Positions 12,017 through 23,061 of a stretch of 64,000 bases of DNA are shown piece after piece (within the stretch, counting starts at the first letter, position 1; each line of letters starts with the position of its first letter). The DNA is from Heterobilharzia americana (taxonomy: Eukaryota > Platyhelminthes > Trematoda > Strigeidida > Schistosomatidae), in NCBI GenBank assembly GCA_944470555.2, contig OX104127.1, positions 156,339,276-156,403,275 of the forward strand, in the 5' to 3' direction. The notes under the pieces are model-generated. The model saw only the letters and a program-made list of their open reading frames with translations, made no database searches and was not told where the DNA came from. The translations under genes and the position numbers were made by a program.

Positions 12017-13573
12017 TTAATGGTCTTCCCAGTGCATGCCCAATCCATCTGCACTTCCTTCCAATGCATATTTGTTGGTGATAGGTTCTTGGTTAGTTCG
12101 TTGCCAGAGCAGAGTTCCTAGTTGCTCCTCCTTTCTGGCTATCTGAGCTTCAGCAATAAGCCAACTTAGGTAGTTGTTGATGGATTTCTGTAGTTTGCTG
12201 GAAATACTTTTCGTAATGCGCCAAGGCTCTGAACCACGTATTAACACTGACTTGACTGAATTAGCATTGAAAATCCGGATCTTGTCCAGGCTTTATGCTG
12301 AGTGCAGTACAGTGCAGCGCATAAAACGTCCACACTGGTTACAGGTTAATGAACGCCCTTCTTGCTTTTCCGCTACTGGCTTTGGCGTCCTCGTCTTTGC
12401 TACCTGTAGTTGGAACAGTGCTGTCTAGATAGGTGAAAGAGGCTACTTCCTTTAAGTTTCTCCGTTGATGGTGACTGGAGCTTGCTGTTGTTGGTTGGGT
12501 ATTTTCATCACCTCTGTCTCCTCTACGTTCAGCAGAATGAAGTCCCGTATCCCCCTATTCTCGCCCCACACTATTTGCTGCATGATCCAGCCCACCACAG
12601 TCAGGAGTATCATGAGTGTTGGTAGACAGCCTTGTCTTACTTCTGTCTTCACTTCAAAGGTATTGCTGAGCTTCTTATTGTGAATTACTTGGCATGTGGT
12701 GTCGTCATATAGTTGTTGAATAAGGTTGATAAAGGTTTGTAATAGTCCGTAGTGTTGAAGCAGTTGCCTGTCAAATTACTTCTCGGTCGATGCTGTCGAA
12801 ATCCTTTTCAAAGTCGATGTAGCTGAGGTTAAGATCCAGTTGACCACCATTTCCTGCTGTCTGATGATGCATGGAGTTGCAATTTGATCTGCACATGATT
12901 TGTACTTTCTGAATCCAGCCTGTTCTGGTCGCAGTTTTGAATCCAGCGCATATTTAAGTCTCTCAAGGATGATGCGGCCTGGTACTTTGCTTGGGGTGGA
13001 CAGGAGCATGATTCCGCGCTGGTTCTTGCAAAGACTTAGCCTCCCTCTTCGGGAATTCGACAAGATAGCCCTTCTTCCAATTTGGCAGGTACCTTCCCTT
13101 TCCTTCTAGACCTTCTGCAATGGTGGCGTGAGCATGTTAGCTGTTGTCCCTGCGTCTCTTCTCAATGCTTCTGGCGAGATTCAACCCGGTCCTGCCGCTT
13201 TCCCGCATTTCTGTAGCTTTATTGCATTCAGGACTACGACTATCGTCAAAGGGCTTGTGCTCACTGAGAATTCTGTGGCTGCGGGTGGTTTTTCCGGGCG
13301 AAGTGTAGGCGGTGGTTGATTCAGAAGCTTTTTGAAGTGGTCAACACATTGTTTCCTTTGTTCCTTTACTTTGGTAACTAGATTTCCTTCATCATCTTTC
13401 ATTGGTTTCATCTGTGTTGATCTCCTCCCAGATGGTAACCTGGTTATTTGGTACATTGTTGTCAGGTCTCTCTCACCTGCAATCTGTTCTGCTTCATTTG
13501 CAGGGGTGTCGTAGAAGTATCTTTTGTCTTTGCGTGCACTCTTCTTCACCTCTTTGTCCAGTGTTTTATACAT
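12017..13573 (-). pseudogene. RTE-like LINE: reverse transcriptase
   Basis: The minus-strand frame 13573-13181 contains the linker (TMYQITRLPSG, then VDHFKKLLNQPP and LNAIKLQKCGKAAGPG). The next frame (13063-12776) gives the RT fingers: NQRGIMLLSTPSKVPGRIIL and LRPEQAGFRKYKSCADQI. A third (12652-12452) gives EVRQGCL and then TVVGWIMQQ. Family members continue with a YADD/FADD box, but here the reading jumps from WGENRGIRD directly to EVMKIPN, so the catalytic loop seems deleted. The connection domain (INGET) and the C-terminal SEPWRITKSI, NNYLSWL follow. Not functional. Confidence 0.8.
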
Positions 13574-13846
13574 TGTACTCAGTTTCTCCTGTTGTTGTGC
13601 ATTTGCCCTGGTTCGTCTTTTGCTTCACCATCCTCCTCTCCTTGCTCTTTCAGCTTCCATGTAGCCACTGAGATCCATTCCTCGTCCCCTTTCTTTTTCC
13701 TTCTGGTTACAGTTATTCCAGATTCTTTCCACACCTCTTTCAACGAGTTTCAGTGCTCTTCCATACGGGTTTCTTCAGGGATATTGCTCAACATCTCCCG
13801 CTCGTCTTGACGGCTGACGTGAAGATGTTTATTGTAGTTTCGTCCT

Positions 13847-14660
13847 TCAGTTTCTGTTCTGGGTGTTGGACTTGAACTGTGGTCTATCACTGACTTCTTT
13901 GAAGGTTTCAACCTGATTTTGGAGGTTCCTTGCACTAGATATTGAGTGGTCTGAGCCTAAATCTGCTTCTCTTCTTGACCTTGTGTTAAGTAGGCTGCGT
14001 CTCCACTTCCTTGAGATTGAGATAAAGTCCATCTGACTTTCAGTGTGTCTGGTGTCTGGCGAAATCCATGTTGCTTTGTGGATATCCTTGTACTTGAACA
14101 CAGTGTCTCCAATCACCAAATAGTTGAATGCACAGAAGTCTGCAAACAATACTCTGTTCGTGTTCATCACCTCACCCCGCGCTTCTCGACCCACGGTTAG
14201 TTCTTTCCCCGTGTTGCCTACTCTGAATTCGGCATTCATGTCGCTCATTAAAATTTTGATGTTTCCAACTGGAGTCTTGTCTGGTACTGATTACAGTTGT
14301 CTGTTGAATTCTTCCTTCTCTTCATCTGCATTATTTGTGGGTGCGTAGCGTAGAACTGTACGATTGTGACTTTCCTTCCTTTTAAGTTGAACCTTGCTGT
14401 CATGGTCCTGGAGGAGGTTGGTTCTAACTGCATGAGAGCCTTCGATTCTCTTGGGGACATTATGATAGCCACTCTAAAACCCAGTGTGCTCGTGGTTGTC
14501 GTCTAAGTGACAATGTCGGACTAAATTACTGACTCTCCAGTTAACGCTTTGGAAGTCCACTTCCATTCCATTGCTTTCACAGATTCCTAGCTCTTCCATG
14601 CTATACCTTCTCATCTTCTTCGCAAACTGGTAGGCTTAGCTAGGTTCAAACATAGTGAGG
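13847..14660 (-). pseudogene. RTE-like LINE: apurinic/apyrimidinic endonuclease domain
   Basis: Starting near 14660 the reading gives VLTMFEPS (the family's 'WNVRTMY.' start), then a frame with ESKALMQLEP (14472-14248) and the frame 14248-13847 with ILMSDMNAEFRVGNTGKE (the 'GDxNA.vG' metal-binding block with G to S change), FCAFNYLVIGDT, HKATWISPD, and DLGSDHS (the SDH active-site block retained). The EEP fold nicks target DNA in LINE retrotransposition. Three frames must be joined. Confidence 0.8.
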
Positions 14661-14934
14661 ACACTCCGTGTCCCCATCTTTGCTTTACTTTCATCGAGAG
14701 AAACGCATCGACCAATTAGCTTCCCGAAGGCTTTCACCAGCTGGCGCCATTTCGTCTCACCGATTCCAGCGTGGAATAAATTTTCTATCCTTTTATTTTG
14801 CCTGTGCTTCGATGTTTCTGTAGCGGTTGGACTGGTTTTACGGCATAGGGTTGCTAACCTCACGCCCGACCTTCCCTCTTTATCCGGGCTTAGGACCGGC
14901 TGGTAACTAGTGGACTGGTTAACAAGGCAAGGTT

Positions 14935-14944
14935 CCCGGACTTG
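14935..14944. repeat. Target-site duplication, copy at the RTE 5' end
   Basis: CCCGGACTTG, identical to 11785-11794. On the minus strand it sits in the CR1 reading PCCKSGN, just before the RTE leader. Confidence 0.75.
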
Positions 14945-16420
14945 CAGCAAGGCACTATGTAGCTGGTTTTCCATTCATTGGGAGGTATACTGCACTGTCC
15001 ATCTACAGGGTGACTATCTCAAGCGAGAGCAGAGACATATCGTCACCTCTGTTTCCGGTGACAATTGAATTTAGGTTGTCTGTTTCCACACCTGTCGGTA
15101 GTCGCAGGTTCATGATGGCCTCAGTGATATTTCCGACAGTAAAATCTATATTGGCGTACGAACCTGCAGTAAGTGGTGCATAAGTGGCGGGGTTAGGAGT
15201 GCTAGGGCCGAATTTTGCCAACGATTCACTAAATAGTTCACGGATTCCGAGGGAATCGTTGCGGACCATCCCTTGTGTAATAAATAAACTATGTCTTTCG
15301 ATACCTGCAAACGCTTATTCAGAAGGGATGTCAGACTGTGGGTTCTAGGACATTTTTGAGGGCACTTAGCTCTTCGTTTATTGAGTTTGGTGCGCGTAAA
15401 GCCTTAACTGCTTCATAAGTGTCGTAGCTTGAGTGCAACGCGGAAAGTATTTGGAGGCATGATATAGCACAGATAGTTTCCTTAATTGGTTGCAAAGTAT
15501 GCGAGGGATATATTGACCCTATTCTTCTTCACCCTAACCGCTCTCATAGGAGCAACGATATCTAGGCATGGCATTATGTTTCTGTGAAAAATCGAAGGTG
15601 ACTCTATTATTGAGGCCGTTAGGAAGTACTCGTCCCATGGGCCACACCTGAGGAGCTCGATGAGTACCTCCCGTTCCGTACTTTTTTGGCTACGATACAA
15701 GATATTTCCCATTGGTTCCTTGTTCTCCCCACGAAGGGGAAGATTAGTGGGCAACAGAAAACCATTCTTCGGTCACTTTTAGCGAATTCACCATCAATAT
15801 ACTTAGTGACCGGGACGATGCCACGAGAGAACAGTAGATCTAGATTGCCGTTCCTACGTGTGGGCGAATGGACACATTGTTTCCATCCATAGAGATCTAA
15901 GACAGGTCAGTATTTCGTCGTAGCGTTGTGAGCCACAACTGGTTCCCCAGTTAATTTTAGGGAAGTTAAAGTTTGCTGCAATCAGTTTGAAGTCACTGCT
16001 GATGGATACAGCATGGGAAATGATCAAGCAATAAGCAAATCAGTTTCCCTTGATGAACATGGTGTGCTGTAAACGAAGCATACGAGGATTTTGTGGTTAG
16101 TTCCTCTTTTAATAACCTATATTGGGTCAGCAAGCATTTAATGTACAGTCTTCAATTTTATTAGCTGAGGCGAGGCTACATATATAAATCAGGCAGCCTC
16201 CTCCATTCTTATGGTCCCGGTTAGTGCAATAAGGAGTGTACCATCTATGCGCAGGTCTGTGTCAAGGATTGAGGTAGGGCACTATGATTCGGTGGTTAAT
16301 GTCATTGTAGGTTTAGTTAGCAAGGTTGTCATTCTCAAGTTATAAATTTTCTTCGGCAAGGAGCGTGCATTGACGAGCAAAAGTGTAAAAGGTTGCAATG
16401 ACTTGTGAAATGTTTTACGC
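14935..16420 (-). pseudogene. CR1-like LINE A: endonuclease and linker to RT
   Basis: On the minus strand: LVNARSLPKKIYNL near 16370-16330 (the NARSL start of the domain), TESYCP and IRMEEAA (degraded 'GGG' block) near 16260-16190, AANFNFPKINWGT near 15975-15930 (the GDFN.P.i.W metal-binding block with GD to AN), then the frames 15754-15482 and 15269-15003. The latter has NITEAIMNLRLPTGVETD, the linker seen just upstream of CR1 RTs. Near 14985-14940 comes IPPNEWKTSYIVPCCKSGN, the first RT block. Stops and shifts throughout. Confidence 0.72.
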
Positions 16421-16624
16421 TATCTTGTACGTCTAGTCGGTTAGAGTAGTCTCCTATGCTTAATTCATTAGACGATGTGCCACTAGCGTTGCGGACATGA
16501 TGAGACTCAGTGGCGGTAAGTGGCGATATGACTAGTGAAGTTTTATTGTCCAAGGATTTATGGTCACCTGTTTTTGAGGGTACATGTAAGTTGCTGATGC
16601 GCTAATTGTTCTTACTGGTGACGT

Positions 16625-18672
16625 GCGGCGTGGTTTATGATCAGCGTAAATCGGGAATGGCGGCTTCAAGCTTGTGTTTTTGGAGGGCAAAGCGATCCTA
16701 TAAACCATGGGTCATACGCATTGTGTGGGATCCCAAAAATTTTTATGGGGCTGAAAAGTGGGAACGGTATTAGGGGAGTAATAATATGCATTCCCGTAGT
16801 ACTGGCTAGGGTCATTCGAGTGCCGGTGTAGGTTTGGGTACAGTACATGTGACAAAAATGTATTTGGTATGCCATATAGCATCCTGTTGGGGCCCTGATG
16901 GCTGGATAAACGTGACCTAAGGCCCTGTCTTATGTCAGATGCCACCAGGTTGTTGTGGTACCTATTTCTAACGGTTGCGTTTATGTGTGAAACATGCCCT
17001 TAATGTGGGTATTCTTTTCGGGATGTCCTACTTTCCATGAATCCAATAGCAGTTTTGTCTATAGCAGGTGTTTTAGCTACGAAGTATTTTTCACCATCGT
17101 TAGACAAAACACTCTAAAGATGGACTTCTTCAAGAGCTTTCCTAGGTCCAGAGTGCATGGTTTTACCCGCGGGTCAGTGTCTAGTGGCGTCACTCTCAAC
17201 TAAAAGGCTTTTATCTATGGTTACCTTAAAGAGTCTAGTATTGATAGTTGGGTTTCATGGGAAATAATGAGTCCAGTTTATTTTCGTCCAGGTCCACCTC
17301 AGGCTGCTTTACCACAGTGGCCGGCGCAGTACTGTTACTGGTCTTGGCAGCACTACCCAATTGTTTCTCAGTGCATGCAATGACTTCAGAGTTTGCATGT
17401 ATTGAAATGGTGGGACCATTCTTCTTTGTTTTCTACGCTGGCATGGGTTTTGTCCTGTGCAGTTGTAATGGTTTTAAAGTTGCTGTTTAGTCTGGTATGA
17501 CCCTGATAGTTGATGAACGGCCTAGCACTACATGAGGTGGTGAACTGAAAAGAATGGAGCAACTCAACTGTGCTGCTTTCTTGCGGAGGCGTGTACAGTC
17601 ACAGTGCGCAGTCGTCATGCTACATGATTTTAATCCCCTTTTCTCGACGACATCCAAAGATATGGTATCTGTGACGTTGCATACTGTGACGTGTTGAGAA
17701 AATGCCAGCCTCTTCATTACTTCCGTTTTTACGTAGCTTATCAGGGTTTCAGCATCTTCAATATGTTTGGGGCCACGTTGTCGTGTTTTTCAAGATATGC
17801 TAGGGGTTGAAAGTCCTTGACTACTCTCCCGATTCACGAACCTAATACTGCCAATAATGTCTTCAGCCCTGACGAAAGGTATAAGGCGTGTAAGTTCATT
17901 GGGATCCGGATCATATGACGAGATAAAGTTTCGGTCACAACCCGAAATATTGGCGAAACTAACTATTATATTCTTATCGCTAGACATATCTATCCTTGTG
18001 CTCCTTACTTTCAACCGTCCCATTCTTAAAATAGGTTTTAAGTGAGATGTGCGATTGGCGGTTAAGTATGGGCACGGCCCTGGTGGACAGCTCCAATACC
18101 TGCTTCAGGGGCACTCCAGTCATTTCCTGCACATGTTCCGACGCTTACTGTCTATCAAAAAGCAAAGCACTCTGTTCTAAATGCAGTATTTCTGGCCGCT
18201 TCTGAATAATCTGCCGCCCCCTTGCCAAATTTAGTTCTTCTAAGCAAGCGGCCCAGGAAGGGTTATATATATCTGTAGACGATCCAATTTGGACAGTCAG
18301 TATTCCCATAAGATCTTAGTTCAGGGAGTGTTTCATCCGAAATTTTGCCATATTCATCATCTATGGTGAAATGAATCCTAACCTTCTGTTTTCCTAGCTT
18401 GTCAACTAGTTGAAGGTGATAAGAAAAAAAGCGTGAATCTTGAGGATAATTGTCCGTTGAAAATTCTTCAGAGGTATGTTCTGTTCCGTCACTCCCTGAA
18501 AGTTTTTTCTGAGCGCCGAAACAGTATGATAAACACTCAACTTGGATATCGTGACCTCTGCTGTTGCCCCCTGGTGCGTGGCAAACTTAAGGCTCTGTAG
18601 TGATGAAATACTCTCCGGCAGTATTCCTCTAGCAACATGAGCGCGCATTATTTTCCGTGGCACTTTTCCCAC
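16625..18672 (-). pseudogene. Candidate ORF1 region of CR1-like LINE A
   Basis: Several minus-strand frames follow one another where ORF1 of the LINE should lie: 18672-18406, 18023-17790, 17717-17487 and 16945-16712. The frames are rich in Ser, Asn and charged residues, as CR1 ORF1 proteins often are, but I recognise no zinc knuckle or esterase motif. The assignment rests on position and strand only. The 5' end of the element is unknown. Confidence 0.35.
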
Positions 18673-19710
18673 TGACCACGTTTGAAGGTAATACCATGTT
18701 CAAGTTCTTCCCACTAGGGCTCAGGAAAGACAATTCCGAGACTCTTACGGGACTTGTTCGACCTTGATGGACCAGTTTCCCTGAACACACGCCAACAACC
18801 TAATTCTAACGGTATGTGAGGCACAATTGCAGGACCGCTTTGGTGCCTGGCGACGAAAAGACTTTAAAATCTCAGGTCAGAAATGAAACACGATAAACGA
18901 ATACCTAGAAACGGATATGAGAGGTCGAGACGGCATAATACGACACACAAGTAGGATTGAATATTGACCAAGTTGCACGAATGATCCTCCAGAGGTAGCC
19001 ATGGCTACACCTCCGTCTGTTGCTTTTATGATAATCCTAAAAGTCACTGAGAAGTCCAACGATCCGCCGTTGAGGCTTTCAGAATCTAGATAATTCCGAC
19101 CTTTCTTTACAGTGTCCCAATCTTTAAGGTTATGCCCCTCTTATCTTCCCTCTTCCACTCAATTAACTCGCTGCGCAAAATTAACACTTGCTTGTTTCCC
19201 GTCGTCCTGATGACGATTTGTTTTTCAAACGTGTTATCATGCTTCTCGACCGCTTGCCAAAGGTGTCCAGCTCATAACCAACCGTAACAGACACTGGCTT
19301 CTCTATGCAACATTTTTGCCTCTAACTAATCACAAATTATCTTGCTTGTTACTGCATCTTAAGAACGAATCGGACCAATCCATCGTAATAGATTGCGAAT
19401 TTCTGTCGAATGATGGCTGCGTATAAATGATATCACACAGATTCAGAAACAATATTTTACGAGTCGTTCGTGCCTTTTTCCACCATTGGTTGCACCAAAG
19501 TAGCGCGGAGTTCCAAATTTCGTCACAAGCAGTCGGCATGTTGATTTGTCTTCGCAGTGCCCCATAGGCTGGATAAACGTCTATTTTACCATAATTCTTA
19601 TGCCCATATCTTCAGAGGCCGAAGGAACCCACATTGACGATTTAGGGAATCCGTAAGCCTCCAAAAGTCATGTTATCCAAGGAACTATCCGTTTAAGTGT
19701 TACCGTTCAC
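18673..19710. other. No recognisable gene
   Basis: Sequence between the LINE and the right inverted arm. Only short frames without motifs are present. It could contain the 5' untranslated end of the LINE. Confidence 0.45.
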
Positions 19711-20619
19711 GTAAAAGATGCATCTAGAGAAGGAACGGCAATGCAGACAACAAATAATGAAACAGACAGACACCAGCATCATCATACTGAAGCAAGCTCA
19801 GCTCCAAAGTAGGGATTATTCAGCTATTGTTTGAATCTCCCGATGTTCTTGAAGGTAGGGCGGGTAGTACAGCTGTGACCTTGGGCCTTATGCGTTCGTC
19901 ATAAGGTCTAGATGGCATAGCGCACGCTAACAAGTTAGACTACCAGGATTCCATATGGATGAAGGACTGGTTGGGTAAACCTGAAAAATGAATGACGAAA
20001 GCGAGCGGCAAACGAACTTCAGAACAGGAGCACAGAAATACTACGCAGAAGTACATCGACCATGACACATGTGGGTGAGTTCATTGTACCGACTGCGAAA
20101 GTCACTTGAAGGGGTATCCGGAACCTAATGTCTATAGATAAACTTATGAGGAAGAAGATGAAGGTGCGTACAAAAGTAGTGGAAACTAAACTGAAGTCGA
20201 AGATATCACTATGGAATGGAGAGAATAGAAGATTTGGACCAGGTACTCGCTTATGTATAGAAAACTTATGTACAAAAGTTTAGTGAAGTTATAAACATTT
20301 AAATAGAACTCATGCTTTTTGCTGCAATGGTGGCCACACTTTATGTAGTCATGGGGGAGGGATGATCATGGTGTTGCCTGTTGATTGTTACCATATCAGG
20401 ACATAGAGACAATATGGTGGTGGATGGCGGGCTGAGCTAGTAGGCCTGGAGGACTTTTCTTTGGTAACCTCATTCTTTTCACTATTATCTTGTTGTCACA
20501 AGTACAAGAGCCGTAGGCTTCATAAAGATACCGCCATAGAGGCAAGGATAGTTCAAGTTTATCTCCCCACCATCATGCCTCCTGGTCAGTTATCACCATC
20601 TTTGCATATTTTCACGTTA
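19711..20619. repeat. Right arm of the 20.6-kb inverted repeat
   Basis: Reverse complement of 1-912 with about 99% identity by eye. The inner boundary is near 19711, where the match to the left arm fades ('ttacgtgaac' against 'ttatgtaccg'). The outer end is set only by the start of the window. The sequence 19884-20428 has a diverged direct copy at 25548-26075. Confidence 0.93.
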
Positions 20620-20653
20620 ATTTTCTAGTATTTTTGTACTACGCTCAATAGAG

Positions 20654-20983
20654 TTGATGGTTACGACGATATTTCCAGCTTATTGTCAGCTGACTAGGAC
20701 CGTGCATACATTATTGACTCAATCGCCTCTTGGTATATACCACACGTCGGGCAACACTTACGACCATTATACCTCTACTCATGCAATAGTCAAGCTTGAT
20801 CTATTACGCAAAACTGACTTGTACTACCGTACAGCGCAAAAACTCCCAGCTTATTACAAAGAAAAAAGAGAACGGTGGGTAAAATGTTTAGTTGTAGGAG
20901 GGGCTAAGAGTAGCCGAACTATGGCAGCATTGAGATTAGGAACAGTAACTAGAATCAAGAACAATTACCACAAATTTGCATAG
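20654..20983 (+). other. Unassigned 109-codon open frame
   Basis: A Met-initiated frame of 109 codons outside the right arm. It has no motif I recognise, no splice context, and a mixed basic/aromatic composition (RKTDLYYRTAQKLPAYYKEK near the middle). It may be chance, or part of an unknown repeat. I do not claim that it is expressed. Confidence 0.2.
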
Positions 20984-21063
20984 AATATTGTGTAAATCAA
21001 CAAAAATAACTTACCGTTTGATAAATTTTTGGGTGATTGCATTGGATTATTGCGTATTTGTCT

Positions 21064-22911
21064 CTAGATATTTGGTGGGCCAATAAGGAACATGATGACG
21101 TCGATGTGGGGTACATTAAGAATCCTGCATACTCCAAGTTCATTGAGGTAGTGGTCCAAGGTCGACTGGAATTGAGATATGGTCTTGCAGCATCGGATAT
21201 CATGCGGCAGTCTGTTCCAAATGTTAGCGCAACAAGCTGTGAAAAATGAAGACTTGAGCTGTTTCGACGCATACGGTGGTGTGACGAGGCAGCCTTGGTC
21301 TCTAAGATTACAGGGATTTTTGACAGCGAACCTTACTGTGTCCACATCAGCAGTCAATTCATGGTGTAGAACTTTATAGAAAATGCTGAGGCTTAACTTT
21401 ATTCGCCTTAACCACATGGGCTCTAACCGACAGCATGACATCTGTCCTTGTATGAACTACCTGGGAACCAAGCCTGGTAAAGTGTCGTTAGGTTTTCTCT
21501 ATTTTCTGATTGTCACCGGACCGCAAGCAACTAGGTATGATAGGACAGTATTCTAGTAGTGGTCGTATGCACATCTTATGTAGAGTCAGTTTGGTTTCAT
21601 TCAGGCGAAAATTCCGGTGAATGGGGCCAATGAGGCGGCGTGATTTGGAACACTGTGCCGTTGTGTGTCCTGTAAGGAAAAGGTCACTGAAGTACCTTAT
21701 TCCAAGGTCGCAGATCTTATTTAGCTGTTGGAGTGCAATGTTGTCCAGTCGAAGACTAATTGGCACGCTTTATTGACCGAAGAGCATGAAGCCGGACTTC
21801 TGTGTATTCAGAGGTAGCAGCCGCGTGTCACACCATCTTTGTAGCTTGTCGAGATCGTTTTGTATGGTGGTATTGATGCTGCCGCATTGGTCAGGGTGAA
21901 AAGTGTACACCACTTTCAAGTCATCTGCAAAGAGGAAGGTTTTCCCTGATTGAAGGCAGGCGCATATATCATTTATATACATTGTAAGAGGAGGGGTCCG
22001 AGCTTGGCCAATCGACGTCAACAAAACTTTTGCGAAGATTGTTGCAGGCCTCAGCAGTGCTGGAGTGCATCTACATGGCGCAAAGCGTTGATAGGCTACA
22101 ACCTTGTGGTCACTTTCCGGGAATTTGGTGCTAGTATGTACGATGAATGGTGGTGCGCTGCTTAAAAAAATCAGGTCAAGTGTGTTATATCGTCGAGTGC
22201 AGCTGTCAGCAACCTGAACCCATCCATTGGTTTCTAAGGTTTGAAGAATGGCTTGAAACGAGATGGTCCTTGCAGTGTCTCCCATGTGATGCCCGGCATA
22301 TTAAAATCACCACCTACTACTGCACAAGTTGGTAGGGATGATAGCAGCTTGAATATTTCGTTGAAATGTTTGTCGACAGCAGGCCTAGCATGCGGTGACC
22401 TATATAGGCAACCAACGGTAATTTTGCAATGTTGGCAAGTGTTGATATTCACGAATACTGCATCATCTAATAGGTCCCAACCCAACGGGAAGGCATTCGA
22501 AGATGGAAAACCAGAGCGAGATAGACGATGCAACCTCCACCTTTAGAAGTACTGCGGTCATTACGATACAAATCGTAATTATCTGACGCCAGACTGAGGT
22601 TTGAGGTATCTGACGCACACCAAGTTTCAGTGATTAAAATGTAGCACGGTTTGATTGAGTAAACTAGAGATTTTAGATAGTTTAACTTATTGCAAATTGA
22701 ACGTGAGCTAAACAGAAGGACAGAGAATTCTGATGGGGCTATAAAAAGGCTTGGGTCATTAACGAGATGGGATAACAGTGTTACTCCATGGTCATCATTT
22801 GAGTCAACGGGATGTGGGGTGGGAAATGTCGGGATAAAAGCGAGTTCCTTGCGTTGCATACCGGGCTGCCCATTTTTGCCTCAGACGATGACCAACCGCT
22901 TATTGGCCTGA
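21064..22911 (-). pseudogene. CR1-like LINE B1: endonuclease-reverse transcriptase with internal deletion
   Basis: The minus frame 22859-22467 carries the endonuclease start: SRSICNKLNYLKSL, ILITETWC, LYRNDRSTSKGGGCIVYL. The frame 22533-22234 continues with ITVGCLYRSPHA and VVGGDFNMPGITW, intact metal-binding residues. The frame 22285-21770 has NTLDLIFLSS and FPESDHKVV (SDH intact) and then, about 100 bases later, LTMYINDICACL and FLFADDLKVVYTF, the catalytic F/YADD box. The RT blocks normally between SDH and YINDI are missing. The thumb (IRPLLEYCP, 21766-21488) and C-terminal block (CCANIWNRLPHDI, FQSTLDHYL, 21441-21064) follow. The deletion makes it inactive even without the frameshifts. 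Confidence 0.82.
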
Positions 22912-23061
22912 GGGATGGGAAGGTGTCACTATAGTGTTTCTGCCACTGAATCGGCTGCTGGCTTTAGCTGATAGCAGTTGACTCGAGTATGTCATCATCT
23001 GCATGGCTAGAGGTGCTATTATTTTGTGAAGCCCGAAAAAAGACGGGCTTTTCGGGGGGTT

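Larger units (their letters stand above)
11795..14934 (-). mobile_element. RTE-like LINE (family A), nearly full length, nested in the CR1-like LINE
   Basis: About 3.14 kb between two copies of CCCGGACTTG. The 5' part (14934-14660) contains a leader with the motif GTTAGCAACCC near 14850. Then come endonuclease and RT in the usual RTE order. The 3' end (about 12020-11800) matches the minus-strand tails at 43366-43965, 62505-62800 and 63563-64000, so one family is represented four times. Here the terminal ATT tract is replaced by an AT-rich stretch. The ORF is destroyed by many frameshifts, and the RT catalytic box is missing. Confidence 0.85.
10469..18672 (-). mobile_element. CR1-like LINE 'A', interrupted by a nested RTE LINE
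   Basis: Read on the minus strand the order is: candidate ORF1 region (18672-16625), endonuclease (about 16420-15750), linker and start of RT (15750-14935), a foreign 3.1-kb RTE insertion, then the rest of the RT (11794-10469). The RT reading resumes directly at the insertion point, with KSGN at one side and KSGD at the other, which shows that the two halves belong together. Without the insert the element is about 5 kb, a normal CR1 size. All frames contain stops and shifts, so it is inactive. The 5' and 3' ends are estimates. Confidence 0.75.

Noticed and set aside
13332..13810. Plus-strand frames of 60-120 codons with Cys/Phe/Leu-rich sequence
   Set aside because: They are antisense to the RTE endonuclease-RT region and have no motif of their own.
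1..20619. A Polinton/Maverick-type giant DNA transposon
   Set aside because: Long inverted arms and size would fit, but the interior shows no protein-primed DNA polymerase, integrase, capsid or ATPase motif, only decayed LINEs and an LTR.
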